Below, piece after piece: positions 44,837 to 53,205 of a stretch of DNA of 64,000 nt. The DNA comes from CAYNNQ01 sp964398785 (GTDB taxonomy: Bacteria; Desulfobacterota; Desulfovibrionia; Desulfovibrionales; Desulfonatronovibrionaceae): positions 24,209-88,208 of the forward strand of contig CAYNNQ010000007.1 in the NCBI GenBank assembly GCA_964398785.1, in the 5' to 3' direction. How positions within the stretch are numbered: position 1 is the stretch's first letter; each line of letters begins with the position of its first letter. The notes beneath the pieces were generated by a model. That model was given only the letters and a program-made list of their open reading frames with translations, was not told the origin of the DNA and made no database searches. The translations under genes were made by a program, and so were the position numbers.

Positions 44837-46057
44837 ATGCAAAAGATATATTCTTTGCTGGATGACGATAGGGACTATGTCATTGGGCTTCAGGAGAATC
44901 TGGTATCCCGGAAAGGAGTGGGACCGTCCAATGCGGGCGCTGGTGAAGCGGAAAAAGGCGAATATGTCCAAAGCTGCCTGGAGGATATAGGATGCGACCG
45001 AATCCTTCGCCTTGATGCTCCGGATGATCGCGTGCCGGGAGGCATGAGGCCGAACATCGCAGCGGTGATAAACGGCCGGGAACAGACAAGGACACTGTGG
45101 ATAATTGCCCATTTGGATGTTGTCCCTTCCGGTGATTTGTCCCAATGGGAAAGCGATCCTTTCCGACTAAGGGTGAACGGGGATTTGCTGTACGGACGCG
45201 GAGTGGAGGACAACCATCAGGCGATTGTCTCCACCCTTTTGGCTGCCCGGGCATTACGCCGTTCCGGGGAAATCCCCAATTTTAATCTCGGACTGCTTTT
45301 CGTGGCCGATGAAGAAACCGGCAACGAATACGGATTGAAATATATCCTAAAAGAACATGCGGAGATATTCGGGGAAAATGATCTTTTCCTGGTTCCCGAT
45401 TTTGGAACCGAGGATTCTGCCATGCTGGAAATTGCGGAAAAAAGCATGCTGTGGATGAAGGTGTGCGTGAACGGCGTGCAGACCCATGCTTCCAGGCCGG
45501 ACCAGGGGCGAAATTCCCTTGTGCCGGCTGCGGAGATGATCCTTAGGACTGGGGAACTGGAAAACGTCTTTTCGGCTGTTGATCCCCTCTTTTCTCCTTC
45601 CAGGTCCACTTTCAGCCCCACCAAGAAGGAGGCCAACGTCCCCAATGTGAACACCATCCCCGGTACGGATATTTTTTATATAGACTGCCGAGTTTTGCCC
45701 GAGTATGCCTTGCCTGAGGTGGTTTCCGAAATAGAGGGCATGGCCGGGGAAACAGCCCGTAAGTTTGGAGTGCAAATAGATTGCCAACCGGTCCATTATG
45801 AGCAGGCCGCTCCTGCCACAGATGAAGATAGCGAAGTGGTGGGGATAATGCGGGAGGCGATTGGAGATATATACAGGATATCTCCTCAAATACAGGGGGT
45901 CGGGGGAGGAACTGTAGCCGCATACATCCGCAGGCATGGATATCCCGCAGCCGTGTGGTCGACCCTTATGCATCAGGCGCATCAAGCCAATGAATGTTCT
46001 TCTATTTCCAACACCATAAATGACGCCAAGGTCTTTGTCCGCGCCTTGCTCAGTTGA
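44837..46057 (+). CDS. M20 family metallopeptidase (ArgE/DapE-like)
   Basis: A 406-residue di-zinc hydrolase. Metal and catalytic residues: IAHLDVVPSGD near 90 (His, Asp), GRGVEDNHQA near 117 (second Asp), ADEETGNEYG near 157 (Glu-Glu), PDFGTED near 183 and the late His in STLMHQAHQANE near 376-387. The family removes acyl or amino-acid groups from amino acids or small peptides. The exact substrate cannot be told; succinyl-diaminopimelate and dipeptides are both possible, and a separate dap gene pair is at 60048-61860. Confidence 0.87.
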   Translation: MQKIYSLLDDDRDYVIGLQENLVSRKGVGPSNAGAGEAEKGEYVQSCLEDIGCDRILRLDAPDDRVPGGMRPNIAAVINGREQTRTLWIIAHLDVVPSGDLSQWESDPFRLRVNGDLLYGRGVEDNHQAIVSTLLAARALRRSGEIPNFNLGLLFVADEETGNEYGLKYILKEHAEIFGENDLFLVPDFGTEDSAMLEIAEKSMLWMKVCVNGVQTHASRPDQGRNSLVPAAEMILRTGELENVFSAVDPLFSPSRSTFSPTKKEANVPNVNTIPGTDIFYIDCRVLPEYALPEVVSEIEGMAGETARKFGVQIDCQPVHYEQAAPATDEDSEVVGIMREAIGDIYRISPQIQGVGGGTVAAYIRRHGYPAAVWSTLMHQAHQANECSSISNTINDAKVFVRALLS

Positions 46058-46183
46058 TAGCCTTTATTTCTTGAAACAAGGAGGCCTTAAGCGGGGAGAG
46101 GTACTCTGCTACCAGCTCCCGGCCCGGGAATTAACCTTGAAAAACCATGGACTACATTCAGGGATCAAAGTGACTCGTGAAAA

Positions 46184-48070
46184 GTGGCGGCAATAAATAA
46201 TTCTTCAGAAAAATTCGACGTTATTGTGGTCGGTGGCGGTCATGCCGGATGTGAAGCGGCAATGGCCTGCTCCGGTCTAGATCTTTATACCCTCCTTTTG
46301 ACTATTAACATCGACCGTATAGGACATCTTTCCTGCAATCCGGCTATTGGAGGATTGGCCAAGGGGCATATGGTCCGGGAAATCGACGCGTTGGGTGGGT
46401 GGATGGGGCTTTGGGCTGACAGGGCGGGAATCCAGTTCCGCACTCTGAATACGCGCAAAGGTCCGGCGGTACGGTCCACCCGGGCGCAGATCGACCGGGA
46501 TGTATATATGCGTACTGTGCGCCATGATCTTTTTCAAAGGGAAAATCTGCGAATACGCGAGGCCATGGTGGATGGAATCCTGGTCCGCAATGGCCAAGTA
46601 TGCGGCGTGCGAACCAATCTCGGCGAAGATTTCGGTGCCCCGTTTGTCCTGCTTACAACCGGCACCTTTATGCGCGGTCTGGTCCATGTGGGTTTGAGTA
46701 ACTACGAGGCCGGTAGATTTGGTGATCCGGCAAGTAATTCCCTGTCCCGTTCCTTGGAGGAAAACGGTATTGAACTGGGGCGTTTGAAAACAGGTACCGT
46801 CCCCAGACTGCACATGGACTCCATTGATTACTCCATTTTGGAAGAGCAAGCCGGGGAGGACCCCCCGCCCGGATTCAGTTTTCGCTCCGGCGGCCCTCGC
46901 CGGGAAGCGGTTCCCTGTCACATCACTTATACCACGCCGGAAACACATGCAGCCATAAAAGAAGGGTTTGAGCGTTCTCCGCTCTTTCAGGGAGTCATCA
47001 GTGGAACGGGGGCCCGGTATTGCCCTTCCATTGAGGACAAAGTTGCCCGGTTCCCGGAAAAGGAGAGACATCAGATCTTTGTGGAGCCTGAGGGGCTGGA
47101 TAGCCCGGAGGTCTATCCGAACGGGATCCCTACCAGTCTGCCTCTGGATATCCAAAAGGAGATGCTTTCTACGATACCCGGCTTGGAAAACGCCTGGATT
47201 GTTCGTCCCGGATATGCGATCGAATATGATTACGCCAATCCCACCCAGCTCAACCCCACGCTGGAAAGCAAGCAGGTGTCCGGATTGTTCTTGGCCGGAC
47301 AGATCAATGGAACTTCCGGGTATGAAGAAGCAGCAGCCCAGGGACTGTGGGCAGCACTGAATATTTGTTGTCGGAGATCGAAAGGGGGCTCGGAATTTCT
47401 TTTGGACCGGAGTCAGGCTTATATGGCCGTTTTAGTGGATGATCTGGTGACCAAGGGCACATTGGAGCCGTACCGGATGTTTACTTCCCGTGCCGAGTAC
47501 CGCCTGCTCTTGCGCGAGGATAATGCCGATCAGAGGCTGACTCCTGTGGGCCGCAAACTAGGGCTTGTAGGGGACCGGCAATGGGAGCTGTATGTATATA
47601 AACGAAATCAGCTATCCGAGGTCCTGAAGGGGTTACAGGAAACCGCATTGCGTCCGGAACCCGGTGTGCGGGAGAAGCTGGAGCACATAGGTGCTTCGAT
47701 CCCCAAAAAGGGTTTTACCTTGGATAAACTCCTGCGCCAGCCCCAAGTGGATATTCGCTCTCTTTGCGTTTTTTGGCCGGGTCTGGGCGGGTTTGAACAG
47801 GAAGTACTGGACCAAGCGCAGATCCAAATTAAATATGAAGGATATCTGAGAAGACAGGAAGAATTGGTGGACCGTTTTAAAAGGGCGGAAAACATCTTGT
47901 TGCCGGAAGAGATTGAATATGGCCATATTCCCGGTCTCTCCCGGGAAATAGTGGAAAAATTAAAAGAGATTCGTCCCCGAAATTTGGGGCAGGCGGGAAG
48001 GATTTCCGGGGTAACTCCGGCTGCTTTAAGCAATATTGAGATTTATTTGAAGAAAAAAGGTTGGTTGTAG
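46184..48070 (+). CDS. mnmG: tRNA uridine-34 5-carboxymethylaminomethyl synthesis enzyme MnmG
   Basis: A 628-residue FAD protein of normal length. FAD binding: VIVVGGGHAGCEAA near 13. Family motifs: NPAIGGLAKGHMVREIDALGG near 50, GTFMRGLVHVG near 159, and a tail with GRISGVTPAALSNIEIYLKKK. With MnmE it modifies wobble U34 of several tRNAs. It starts with GTG at 46184; the ribosome site is weak. Confidence 0.94.
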   Translation: MAAINNSSEKFDVIVVGGGHAGCEAAMACSGLDLYTLLLTINIDRIGHLSCNPAIGGLAKGHMVREIDALGGWMGLWADRAGIQFRTLNTRKGPAVRSTRAQIDRDVYMRTVRHDLFQRENLRIREAMVDGILVRNGQVCGVRTNLGEDFGAPFVLLTTGTFMRGLVHVGLSNYEAGRFGDPASNSLSRSLEENGIELGRLKTGTVPRLHMDSIDYSILEEQAGEDPPPGFSFRSGGPRREAVPCHITYTTPETHAAIKEGFERSPLFQGVISGTGARYCPSIEDKVARFPEKERHQIFVEPEGLDSPEVYPNGIPTSLPLDIQKEMLSTIPGLENAWIVRPGYAIEYDYANPTQLNPTLESKQVSGLFLAGQINGTSGYEEAAAQGLWAALNICCRRSKGGSEFLLDRSQAYMAVLVDDLVTKGTLEPYRMFTSRAEYRLLLREDNADQRLTPVGRKLGLVGDRQWELYVYKRNQLSEVLKGLQETALRPEPGVREKLEHIGASIPKKGFTLDKLLRQPQVDIRSLCVFWPGLGGFEQEVLDQAQIQIKYEGYLRRQEELVDRFKRAENILLPEEIEYGHIPGLSREIVEKLKEIRPRNLGQAGRISGVTPAALSNIEIYLKKKGWL

Positions 48071-48216
48071 AAACGCAGTTGCAAAAATCAAGGGTGAAAG
48101 TTGGACACACAGATTGATTCCAGCGAATTTTTGATTTGACTTAAAACTGGTTCTTGGACACAGCGTGTGGATTTTTTATATTTTTTCCGCTTGATCTTTT
48201 TGGATGCTTTTAACGA
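48071..48216 (-). repeat. Type C right arm (reversed), interrupted by a type B element
   Basis: After a stretch at 48075-48155 that resembles the type A tail (GCAGTTGCAAAA, GATTTGACTTAAAACT), the type C right arm reads GACACAGCGTGTGGATTTTTTATA, TTGATCTTTTTGGATG, TTTTAACGA (as separate runs). It continues after the type B element at 48402 with TAACGAGAGGCCCGCGCG and a GGTCCGGCCAAAAGG / CCGGACC core to about 48480. Confidence 0.65.
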
Positions 48217-48401
48217 GTTTCCATCCGGAAATGGCCCTTTTCCATTTTAACGGCGTCAATTTTGGTAATTATTCGATCACGTATTAAGATACGCTCGCTC
48301 CTAATTACTTAATTTCTTTGTTAAACAGAAAAAGATTTCATTTCCGAATTAAAATCGTGATATTTCTAAACCCGGAAATTTTTGAATTTCCGGATAAGAA
48401 G
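48217..48401 (+). repeat. Type B element, 185 bp, nested in type C, duplication TAACGA
   Basis: It starts GTTTCCATCCGGAAATGG and ends AATTTCCGGATAAGAAG. Flanks are TAACGA at 48211-48216 and 48402-48407. The uninterrupted target (CTTTTAACGAGAGGCC, or CTCGTTAAAAG on the other strand) is seen in another type C copy at about 44264, which shows that B inserted in C. Same length as the copies at 43987 and 51796. Confidence 0.88.
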
Positions 48402-48503
48402 TAACGAGAGGCCCGCGCGTTTTTTGGGTCCGGCCAAAAGGGGGAAACCGGACCGAGAATCGGGCTCTTGATGCAGACTGGCAAAATTACCAACCTGAAT
48501 GCT

Positions 48504-48530
48504 GCCTGCAAAAATATATTGTTTGCAGGG
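48504..48530 (+). repeat. Type A hairpin fragment
   Basis: GCCTGCAAAAATAT with TTGTTTGCAGGG forms the type A end hairpin; the rest of the element is absent. From 48531 to 48729 (about 200 bases) nothing is recognised. Confidence 0.55.
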
Positions 48531-48729
48531 GGGCTGTAATCATATTGGATATGTACATGTATTCCTCTGCATCCCCTGATCCTGCAAGATGCCCTCCATG
48601 CGGGGCGAGCTGCGGTTACTCGACACATTATGGGTCCCCCCCTGGTCCGGATCCCCGTAGTAGATAGGTGTCCCCACCCAAGGAACGCTCTCCGGGGTTG
48701 AGGTTACCGGGAAACTTTACTCATTGCCC

Positions 48730-48758
48730 TTTGCATTCCGGACAATTACAGGTATAAT
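48730..48758 (+). promoter_or_regulatory. Promoter immediately before the mlaE start codon
   Basis: TTTGCA (48730-48735), a 17-base spacer and a perfect TATAAT (48753-48758). The ATG of mlaE is at 48765, so transcription would start at or within a base or two of the start codon, giving a leaderless mRNA. Confidence 0.6.
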
Positions 48759-48764
48759 CTACTT

Positions 48765-49544
48765 ATGTCGGATACATTTGTACATGCCCTAGGGCGCAAT
48801 TTTTTAAACAAAGCGGTTTCCCTCCGCCGAATGCTGCATCTTTTTCTTCTTTCCGCCGCGGCAGTCGGCCGTTTCTCCTTTTTGAAGCATGCGGTTTTCC
48901 GCGTTTTTATTCGGCAGATTTATTTTACCGGGGTACAAGCAATTCCTTTGGTCTGCATATCCGCTCTTGTGATAGGCTCCATTTTGGTCAATTATTTGCT
49001 CTCCTTTTTGACCAGCCTAAACGCCTACGATCGCGTAGGGGAGTTTTTGGTTTATATAGTGGTCCAGGAGATAGGTCCTATTCTGTGCGTGCTTATAATC
49101 CTTTTACGTTCCGGGACTTCGGTCATTTCTGAAGTAGCCTTGATGAAAATAAACCGTGAATTTGATTCCCTGATTTTCATGGATATTGATATCCATGACT
49201 ATATCCATCTCCCTAGGTTGGCTGCGTTTGTAATTTGCGGTCCCTGTCTTTGCTTTATATTCAGTACGGTATCTCTGGTTGGTGGGTATTTGGTATTGGG
49301 GTATTTGCACAATATCACCTTTGAGAACTATCTGTATCAGATTGTTTCCGCTTTACGCCTTTCCGATCTTGCTGTCCTTCTATTCAAACCGGCGGTGATG
49401 TCTTTGGCCGTGGGCCTTGTAGCCCTGCAGAAAGGGATGGAGGTACGAAGTTCCTTTTCCGAGGTGCCGGTGCAGCTCATACAGGGGATGATAAATATAA
49501 TCGGTGTTTTGATTGTGGTGGAACTCATATTCGGGTTTTTTTGA
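48765..49544 (+). CDS. mlaE: MlaE-type lipid ABC transporter permease
   Basis: A 259-residue permease of the MlaE family. The N-terminal amphipathic helix is followed by five or six membrane helices and the family stretches IYFTGVQAIPLVCISALVIGS near 49-69 and VVQEIGPILCVLIILLRSGTSVISEVA near 98-124. It forms the inner membrane core of a phospholipid transport system that works with an MCE protein. No ribosome site precedes ATG 48765; the nearest later Met (residue 23) would cut into the N-terminal helix. The stop overlaps the next start. Confidence 0.88.
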   Translation: MSDTFVHALGRNFLNKAVSLRRMLHLFLLSAAAVGRFSFLKHAVFRVFIRQIYFTGVQAIPLVCISALVIGSILVNYLLSFLTSLNAYDRVGEFLVYIVVQEIGPILCVLIILLRSGTSVISEVALMKINREFDSLIFMDIDIHDYIHLPRLAAFVICGPCLCFIFSTVSLVGGYLVLGYLHNITFENYLYQIVSALRLSDLAVLLFKPAVMSLAVGLVALQKGMEVRSSFSEVPVQLIQGMINIIGVLIVVELIFGFF

Positions 49545-50050
49545 TGCATGTAAATAATTTGCTGCAATCAGATTCGCACATGGGTCTTGTTGTGGAAAAT
49601 CAGGCCGATGTCACTCGATTGGTGAATGTGATAAGCCAATCCCAGGGACATGTGGGACTCATAAGTGATCGTCTGGCTCCTTTGCTTTCCAATCTCGATC
49701 TGGAGGAGAACATTACCTTGCCCCTGCTTTACCACAAAAATATTTCCCAGAACGCGGCTTTGAGACGAATGCGTCCTTTTTTCCAGTTCCTGGGGATGAC
49801 GCCCTGTCTCCAGCAGAGAAAGGAAGAACTGAATCGCAGGGAGATACTGGCCGGCTATCTCCTGCGGGCGCAGGCCAGTGAAAACAGGGCGGTGTATGTG
49901 GATTGGCCGCGGGTTTGGGAAGTGGATTTTCTTCTTGACTGTTTGCGCAATATGGGTACCAAAATGCAATTATGGGTCCCCGTGGAAGAAGTGGGTACGG
50001 AAAATTTAGAAAAACGCGGTTTTGCCTTATTCCGCATGAAGCAGAGCTGA
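49544..50050 (+). CDS. Degenerate ABC ATPase-like protein lacking Walker A and B
   Basis: A 168-residue protein in the place where the MlaF ATPase normally stands. Residues about 35-85 still read like the middle of an ABC ATPase: VGLISDRLAPLLSNLDLEENITLPL corresponds to the Q-loop and the L-x-EN-x-x-PL segment, and RMRPFFQFLGM to the helical domain. The signature LSGG is replaced by LNRRE, and the Walker B strand is replaced by AVYVDWP. There is no Walker A P-loop; the protein starts too late to hold one (MGLVVENQADVTRL instead). It cannot bind ATP in the usual way. It starts in the TGATG overlap with mlaE and ends 1 base before mlaD, so the operon is intact and the gene looks kept, not decayed. 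Function unknown. Confidence 0.75.
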   Translation: MHVNNLLQSDSHMGLVVENQADVTRLVNVISQSQGHVGLISDRLAPLLSNLDLEENITLPLLYHKNISQNAALRRMRPFFQFLGMTPCLQQRKEELNRREILAGYLLRAQASENRAVYVDWPRVWEVDFLLDCLRNMGTKMQLWVPVEEVGTENLEKRGFALFRMKQS

Positions 50051-50051
50051 C

Positions 50052-51032
50052 ATGAATAGTTTCAGGAAAAAAGAATTCCGGGTGGGCTTGTTTCTTCTTT
50101 TGGTATTGGCGGCTATAGTGGCTGTGCTCATTTATGTGGGAATAAAAAAGGAGATATTTGCCGAAAGAATTACGTTTACCGTATTAAGTACTACCGGAGA
50201 AAATATAGAACGGGGTATACCAGTCCGCCTCTCCGGGTTTAAAGTGGGACAGGTGGATGAAATCGAATTGAGCGGTGTGGACGCCGTGCATGTTAAAATA
50301 CGTATCCTGGAAAGATATCATAAGTGGTTTCGGGAGGATACACGGATAATTCTGGATCAGGAAGGGGTGATTGGCAATAGCTATCTCAAAGTCATTCCCG
50401 GTTCGGAATCAGCCGAGGTGTTGTCCGAAGGGGCAACTTTGCCTTTGAGCAAAATAGCCGGAATAAAAGAGCTCTTGGCTGAACTGGACCCGGTACTTGA
50501 GGACCTCAAGGTCATAGTTGCCAATGTCCGGGGTATAACCGATCAACTCGTTGATCCCAACGGGACCATGCAGACTGTGCTGGCGAATACGGAAGAAATT
50601 ACAAGGGATATCCTGAAAAAAGAAGGGCTTTTGTATTATTTGACTGAGGATCCCCGTCCCGTGCGCAAATTTGACCGCATCCTTTCCCGGACTGATTCCC
50701 TTATGCTGAGCATGCAGGGACTGTTGACCAATGCCACGGCCCGGGTGGAGGATATGCAGCCCATTGAAAAGGAATTTTTGGGCATAACCAAAGATGCCCG
50801 AGAGCTAGTTCAGGAATTTCAGGGGGTCAGGAAGGATCTGAATCCCACACTGGAGAATATCCAGAAAATTACCGAGGAGATAAGAAAATCAACCAAGGAT
50901 CTATACCGGCTCCGGCAGAAAACGGAATATACAATACGTGTGGGGACGGAGCTGATGCAAAATCTGCGGGAAAGCTGGCCTTTTCTGCGAAAGAAGTTGG
51001 AATCCGATAAATTGACTTACCCTGCACCGTAA
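50052..51032 (+). CDS. mlaD: MCE-domain lipid-binding protein MlaD-like
   Basis: A 326-residue protein. One membrane anchor at about 12-30 (VGLFLLLVLAAIVAVLIYVG), an MCE domain at about 38-118 (VLSTTGENIERGIPVRLSGFKVGQVDEIEL, then GNSYLKVIPGS), and a long helical, coiled-coil-prone tail at 130-320. It binds lipid in the periplasm for the MlaE permease. The tail is longer than in E. coli MlaD. It begins one base after the degenerate ATPase gene. Confidence 0.9.
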   Translation: MNSFRKKEFRVGLFLLLVLAAIVAVLIYVGIKKEIFAERITFTVLSTTGENIERGIPVRLSGFKVGQVDEIELSGVDAVHVKIRILERYHKWFREDTRIILDQEGVIGNSYLKVIPGSESAEVLSEGATLPLSKIAGIKELLAELDPVLEDLKVIVANVRGITDQLVDPNGTMQTVLANTEEITRDILKKEGLLYYLTEDPRPVRKFDRILSRTDSLMLSMQGLLTNATARVEDMQPIEKEFLGITKDARELVQEFQGVRKDLNPTLENIQKITEEIRKSTKDLYRLRQKTEYTIRVGTELMQNLRESWPFLRKKLESDKLTYPAP

Positions 51033-51045
51033 GAGGTTATAAATA

Positions 51046-51792
51046 GTGAGGCACGTATTGAAGTCTTCCGGAGTACAAAGGTTGCGAAAAAAAAATAGTT
51101 GGGGACTGCTCTTGGGTCTTTTATGCGTGCTTAGTGCTTGCGTTAGCGGGACTCAGAAACCGTATCCAGTGCCCAAAAGTATCCACCAGGCCCCGGAGCA
51201 GAGACAGGAATTTGTGGGCCTTTTTCTGCAGGGCTGGTGGGGAGAAGCCGAGGCCGTGTTTCAAGCCAGTCTGGAGAATTACATTAGCCAGGACGATTTT
51301 TGCGCTGCAGCGCGCAATTATGTCCTGGCTTACCGTCTGCTTAAGTATATAGACAAACCAACTCCTTATCTCCTTAAAAAGGCCCGGCGTTTGCAGAGCA
51401 CCGGGCAGAGATGCCCGGGTGTTTTAACTTCGGAGGGAAGCCCGATATCTGGCGATAAAAATGATAAGTATGCGGTTGCCTTGGGTGATATGAAAAAGAC
51501 AAAGGAATTGTTAAAAAAAGAAGATGACCCCTTGTATTTTTCTGTTTATGCCCGCAAAGCGGCGGAAAAGGCTTATAAGAAAGGGCTTTTGGATGAATCC
51601 AGGGCATTCGTGCATATGGCCAGGGAAGTGGATAGCCGGCAGGGCTGGGTGGTTTTTTTGGTAAAGGACTGGCAGCTGATGCGGCAGTTGAGTGGACAAA
51701 AGCGCGGGGAAGAGATTGAAAGGCGCATAAAATATTTAAGCTCCATGATTGTACCCGGGGAAAGGATGTTCGGGAATCAAAAAGTGCCCTAA
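51046..51792 (+). CDS. Lipoprotein of unknown function in the Mla operon
   Basis: A 248-residue protein with a lipoprotein signal: RLRKKNSWGLLLGLLCVLSAC, Cys at about residue 32. The mature part is helical and hydrophilic and looks TPR-like (AAARNYVLAYRLLKYI, KAAEKAYKKGLLDESRAFVHMAREV). It starts with GTG at 51046, 13 bases after mlaD, and may fill the outer-membrane partner role; that is inference. Its stop codon TAA is the first half of the TAATTA repeat of a type B element. Confidence 0.72.
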   Translation: MRHVLKSSGVQRLRKKNSWGLLLGLLCVLSACVSGTQKPYPVPKSIHQAPEQRQEFVGLFLQGWWGEAEAVFQASLENYISQDDFCAAARNYVLAYRLLKYIDKPTPYLLKKARRLQSTGQRCPGVLTSEGSPISGDKNDKYAVALGDMKKTKELLKKEDDPLYFSVYARKAAEKAYKKGLLDESRAFVHMAREVDSRQGWVVFLVKDWQLMRQLSGQKRGEEIERRIKYLSSMIVPGERMFGNQKVP

Positions 51793-51795
51793 TTA

Positions 51796-51980
51796 GTGTC
51801 CATCCGGGAATGGCCCTTTTCCATTTTAACGGCGTCAATTTTGGTGATTATTCGATCACCTATTGAAATACGCTCGCTCATAATTATTTAATTTCCTTGT
51901 TAAACAGGAAAAGATCTCATTTCCGAATTGGAAACGTGATATTTCTAAACCCGGAAATTCTTGAACTTCCGGATAAGAAC
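51796..51980 (+). repeat. Type B element, 185 bp, intact, target duplication TAATTA
   Basis: It starts GTGTCCATCCGGGAATGG and ends AACTTCCGGATAAGAAC. Flanks are TAATTA at 51790-51795 and 51981-51986. The left flank contains the stop codon of the lipoprotein gene, and the right flank ends 2 bases before the start codon of the PilZ gene. Confidence 0.88.
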
Positions 51981-51988
51981 TAATTATT

Positions 51989-53035
51989 ATGCATGTTGTA
52001 TTTCTGGCCGAAACCAATAAATATCTTTTCGGACGGGTGTACCAGTCCTTTGAGTCTTCCGGTCTGACTCCGGTAGTGCTTGTTATTCTGCTTATCACCC
52101 TAGCCTGTATTTTTTTGGCGGTTTTGCTTTATTGGATCCTTAAAGTGTATCGGGCCAGGCACGGAGAAGAAAAGCGCTATTTCGGGGAAATAACCGATAA
52201 AAAAACAGTCTATTCTATTATTGATCAGGCCATGCTGCAAAGAAGCAAGGTCGTATCCAGATTCAGCAAAAAGAATAAGCCTTTTGATTGTTCCATTTAT
52301 CAGATTGAGGAAAAAGAAATAATCCTGGAGCCCCCCTATTATGCCCAACCTACATCCAAATGGCTGAAAAAAAACCTGGAATGTACATTTCGTGTAGGAT
52401 TGGATAAGGAAAATTTTTTATTCTATACCTTTGTCTCTCCCATAAATGATTTCGAAGTAGTGCACGAAGTGCGCATGCTTCGGATTGATTTTCCCCGCAG
52501 TTTGTTTTTGGGGCAGAAAAGGAGGCACTTGCGGCTGGAGCCTCCCAACAAGTGGATACTCGGCCTGGCTTTGTGGCCGACTGATTTTTTGGAGAAAAAT
52601 GGCGACCGGGAGCAAATAGATAAATGGGGAGATCCTTTTATCCGAATGAAAAAAGGAGAGGAAAAGCAGCCCGTATTGAGCTTGGTGGATATTTCTGCCG
52701 GAGGATTTCGTCTCCGGGTGTCCAAAGAATTTTCCTCCTTATTGCAGAGACTGCAGAGGGAAAGTCCTTCTGTAATCGTCTATATCGCCCTGGGAAATGG
52801 AAATGGAGATACCCGGAGGTTTTTGCTTCTCGGCCGCATCAAGTATAGTTACATAGAACACGATCAAAATTTTTTCTACTTAAGTATGGAATTTGTTAAG
52901 TACGGCCGTCTCAGGGAAAAAGGAAGCCGTGAGGTCATCTGGGAAGATATTAACCCCGCTCAGGGGGTAGAGGAATTGGGCAATTGGGTATTTAAAAGGC
53001 ATTTACAGCTTTATCGGGAAAAAGGACTTGGCTGA
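51989..53035 (+). CDS. PilZ-domain c-di-GMP binding protein with membrane anchor
   Basis: A 348-residue protein. One membrane helix at about 31-51, then a YcgR-N-like domain, then a PilZ domain starting with RRHLRLEP near 174 (RxxxR) and LVDISAGGFRL near 232 (DxSxxG), the two halves of the c-di-GMP site. A diguanylate cyclase is encoded at 56683. The start ATG 51989 lies 2 bases after the right target repeat of a type B element, so its entire upstream region is element-derived; no good ribosome site is seen. Confidence 0.86.
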   Translation: MHVVFLAETNKYLFGRVYQSFESSGLTPVVLVILLITLACIFLAVLLYWILKVYRARHGEEKRYFGEITDKKTVYSIIDQAMLQRSKVVSRFSKKNKPFDCSIYQIEEKEIILEPPYYAQPTSKWLKKNLECTFRVGLDKENFLFYTFVSPINDFEVVHEVRMLRIDFPRSLFLGQKRRHLRLEPPNKWILGLALWPTDFLEKNGDREQIDKWGDPFIRMKKGEEKQPVLSLVDISAGGFRLRVSKEFSSLLQRLQRESPSVIVYIALGNGNGDTRRFLLLGRIKYSYIEHDQNFFYLSMEFVKYGRLREKGSREVIWEDINPAQGVEELGNWVFKRHLQLYREKGLG

Positions 53036-53205
53036 GAAGATGAGTTATTAGAAATTCTCCTGGGGTTTAATAAGGGTAAGAGATACGGATGGAGAAGGAG
53101 AGAATGGTTGCATGCTTTTCTGCCCTTGGTTAAGGATTGACTTGGAATTACTAGGGATTAGTATGTGCTCAAACATAAAAAAAGATGCATGTAAGGAGGG
53201 GTCCT

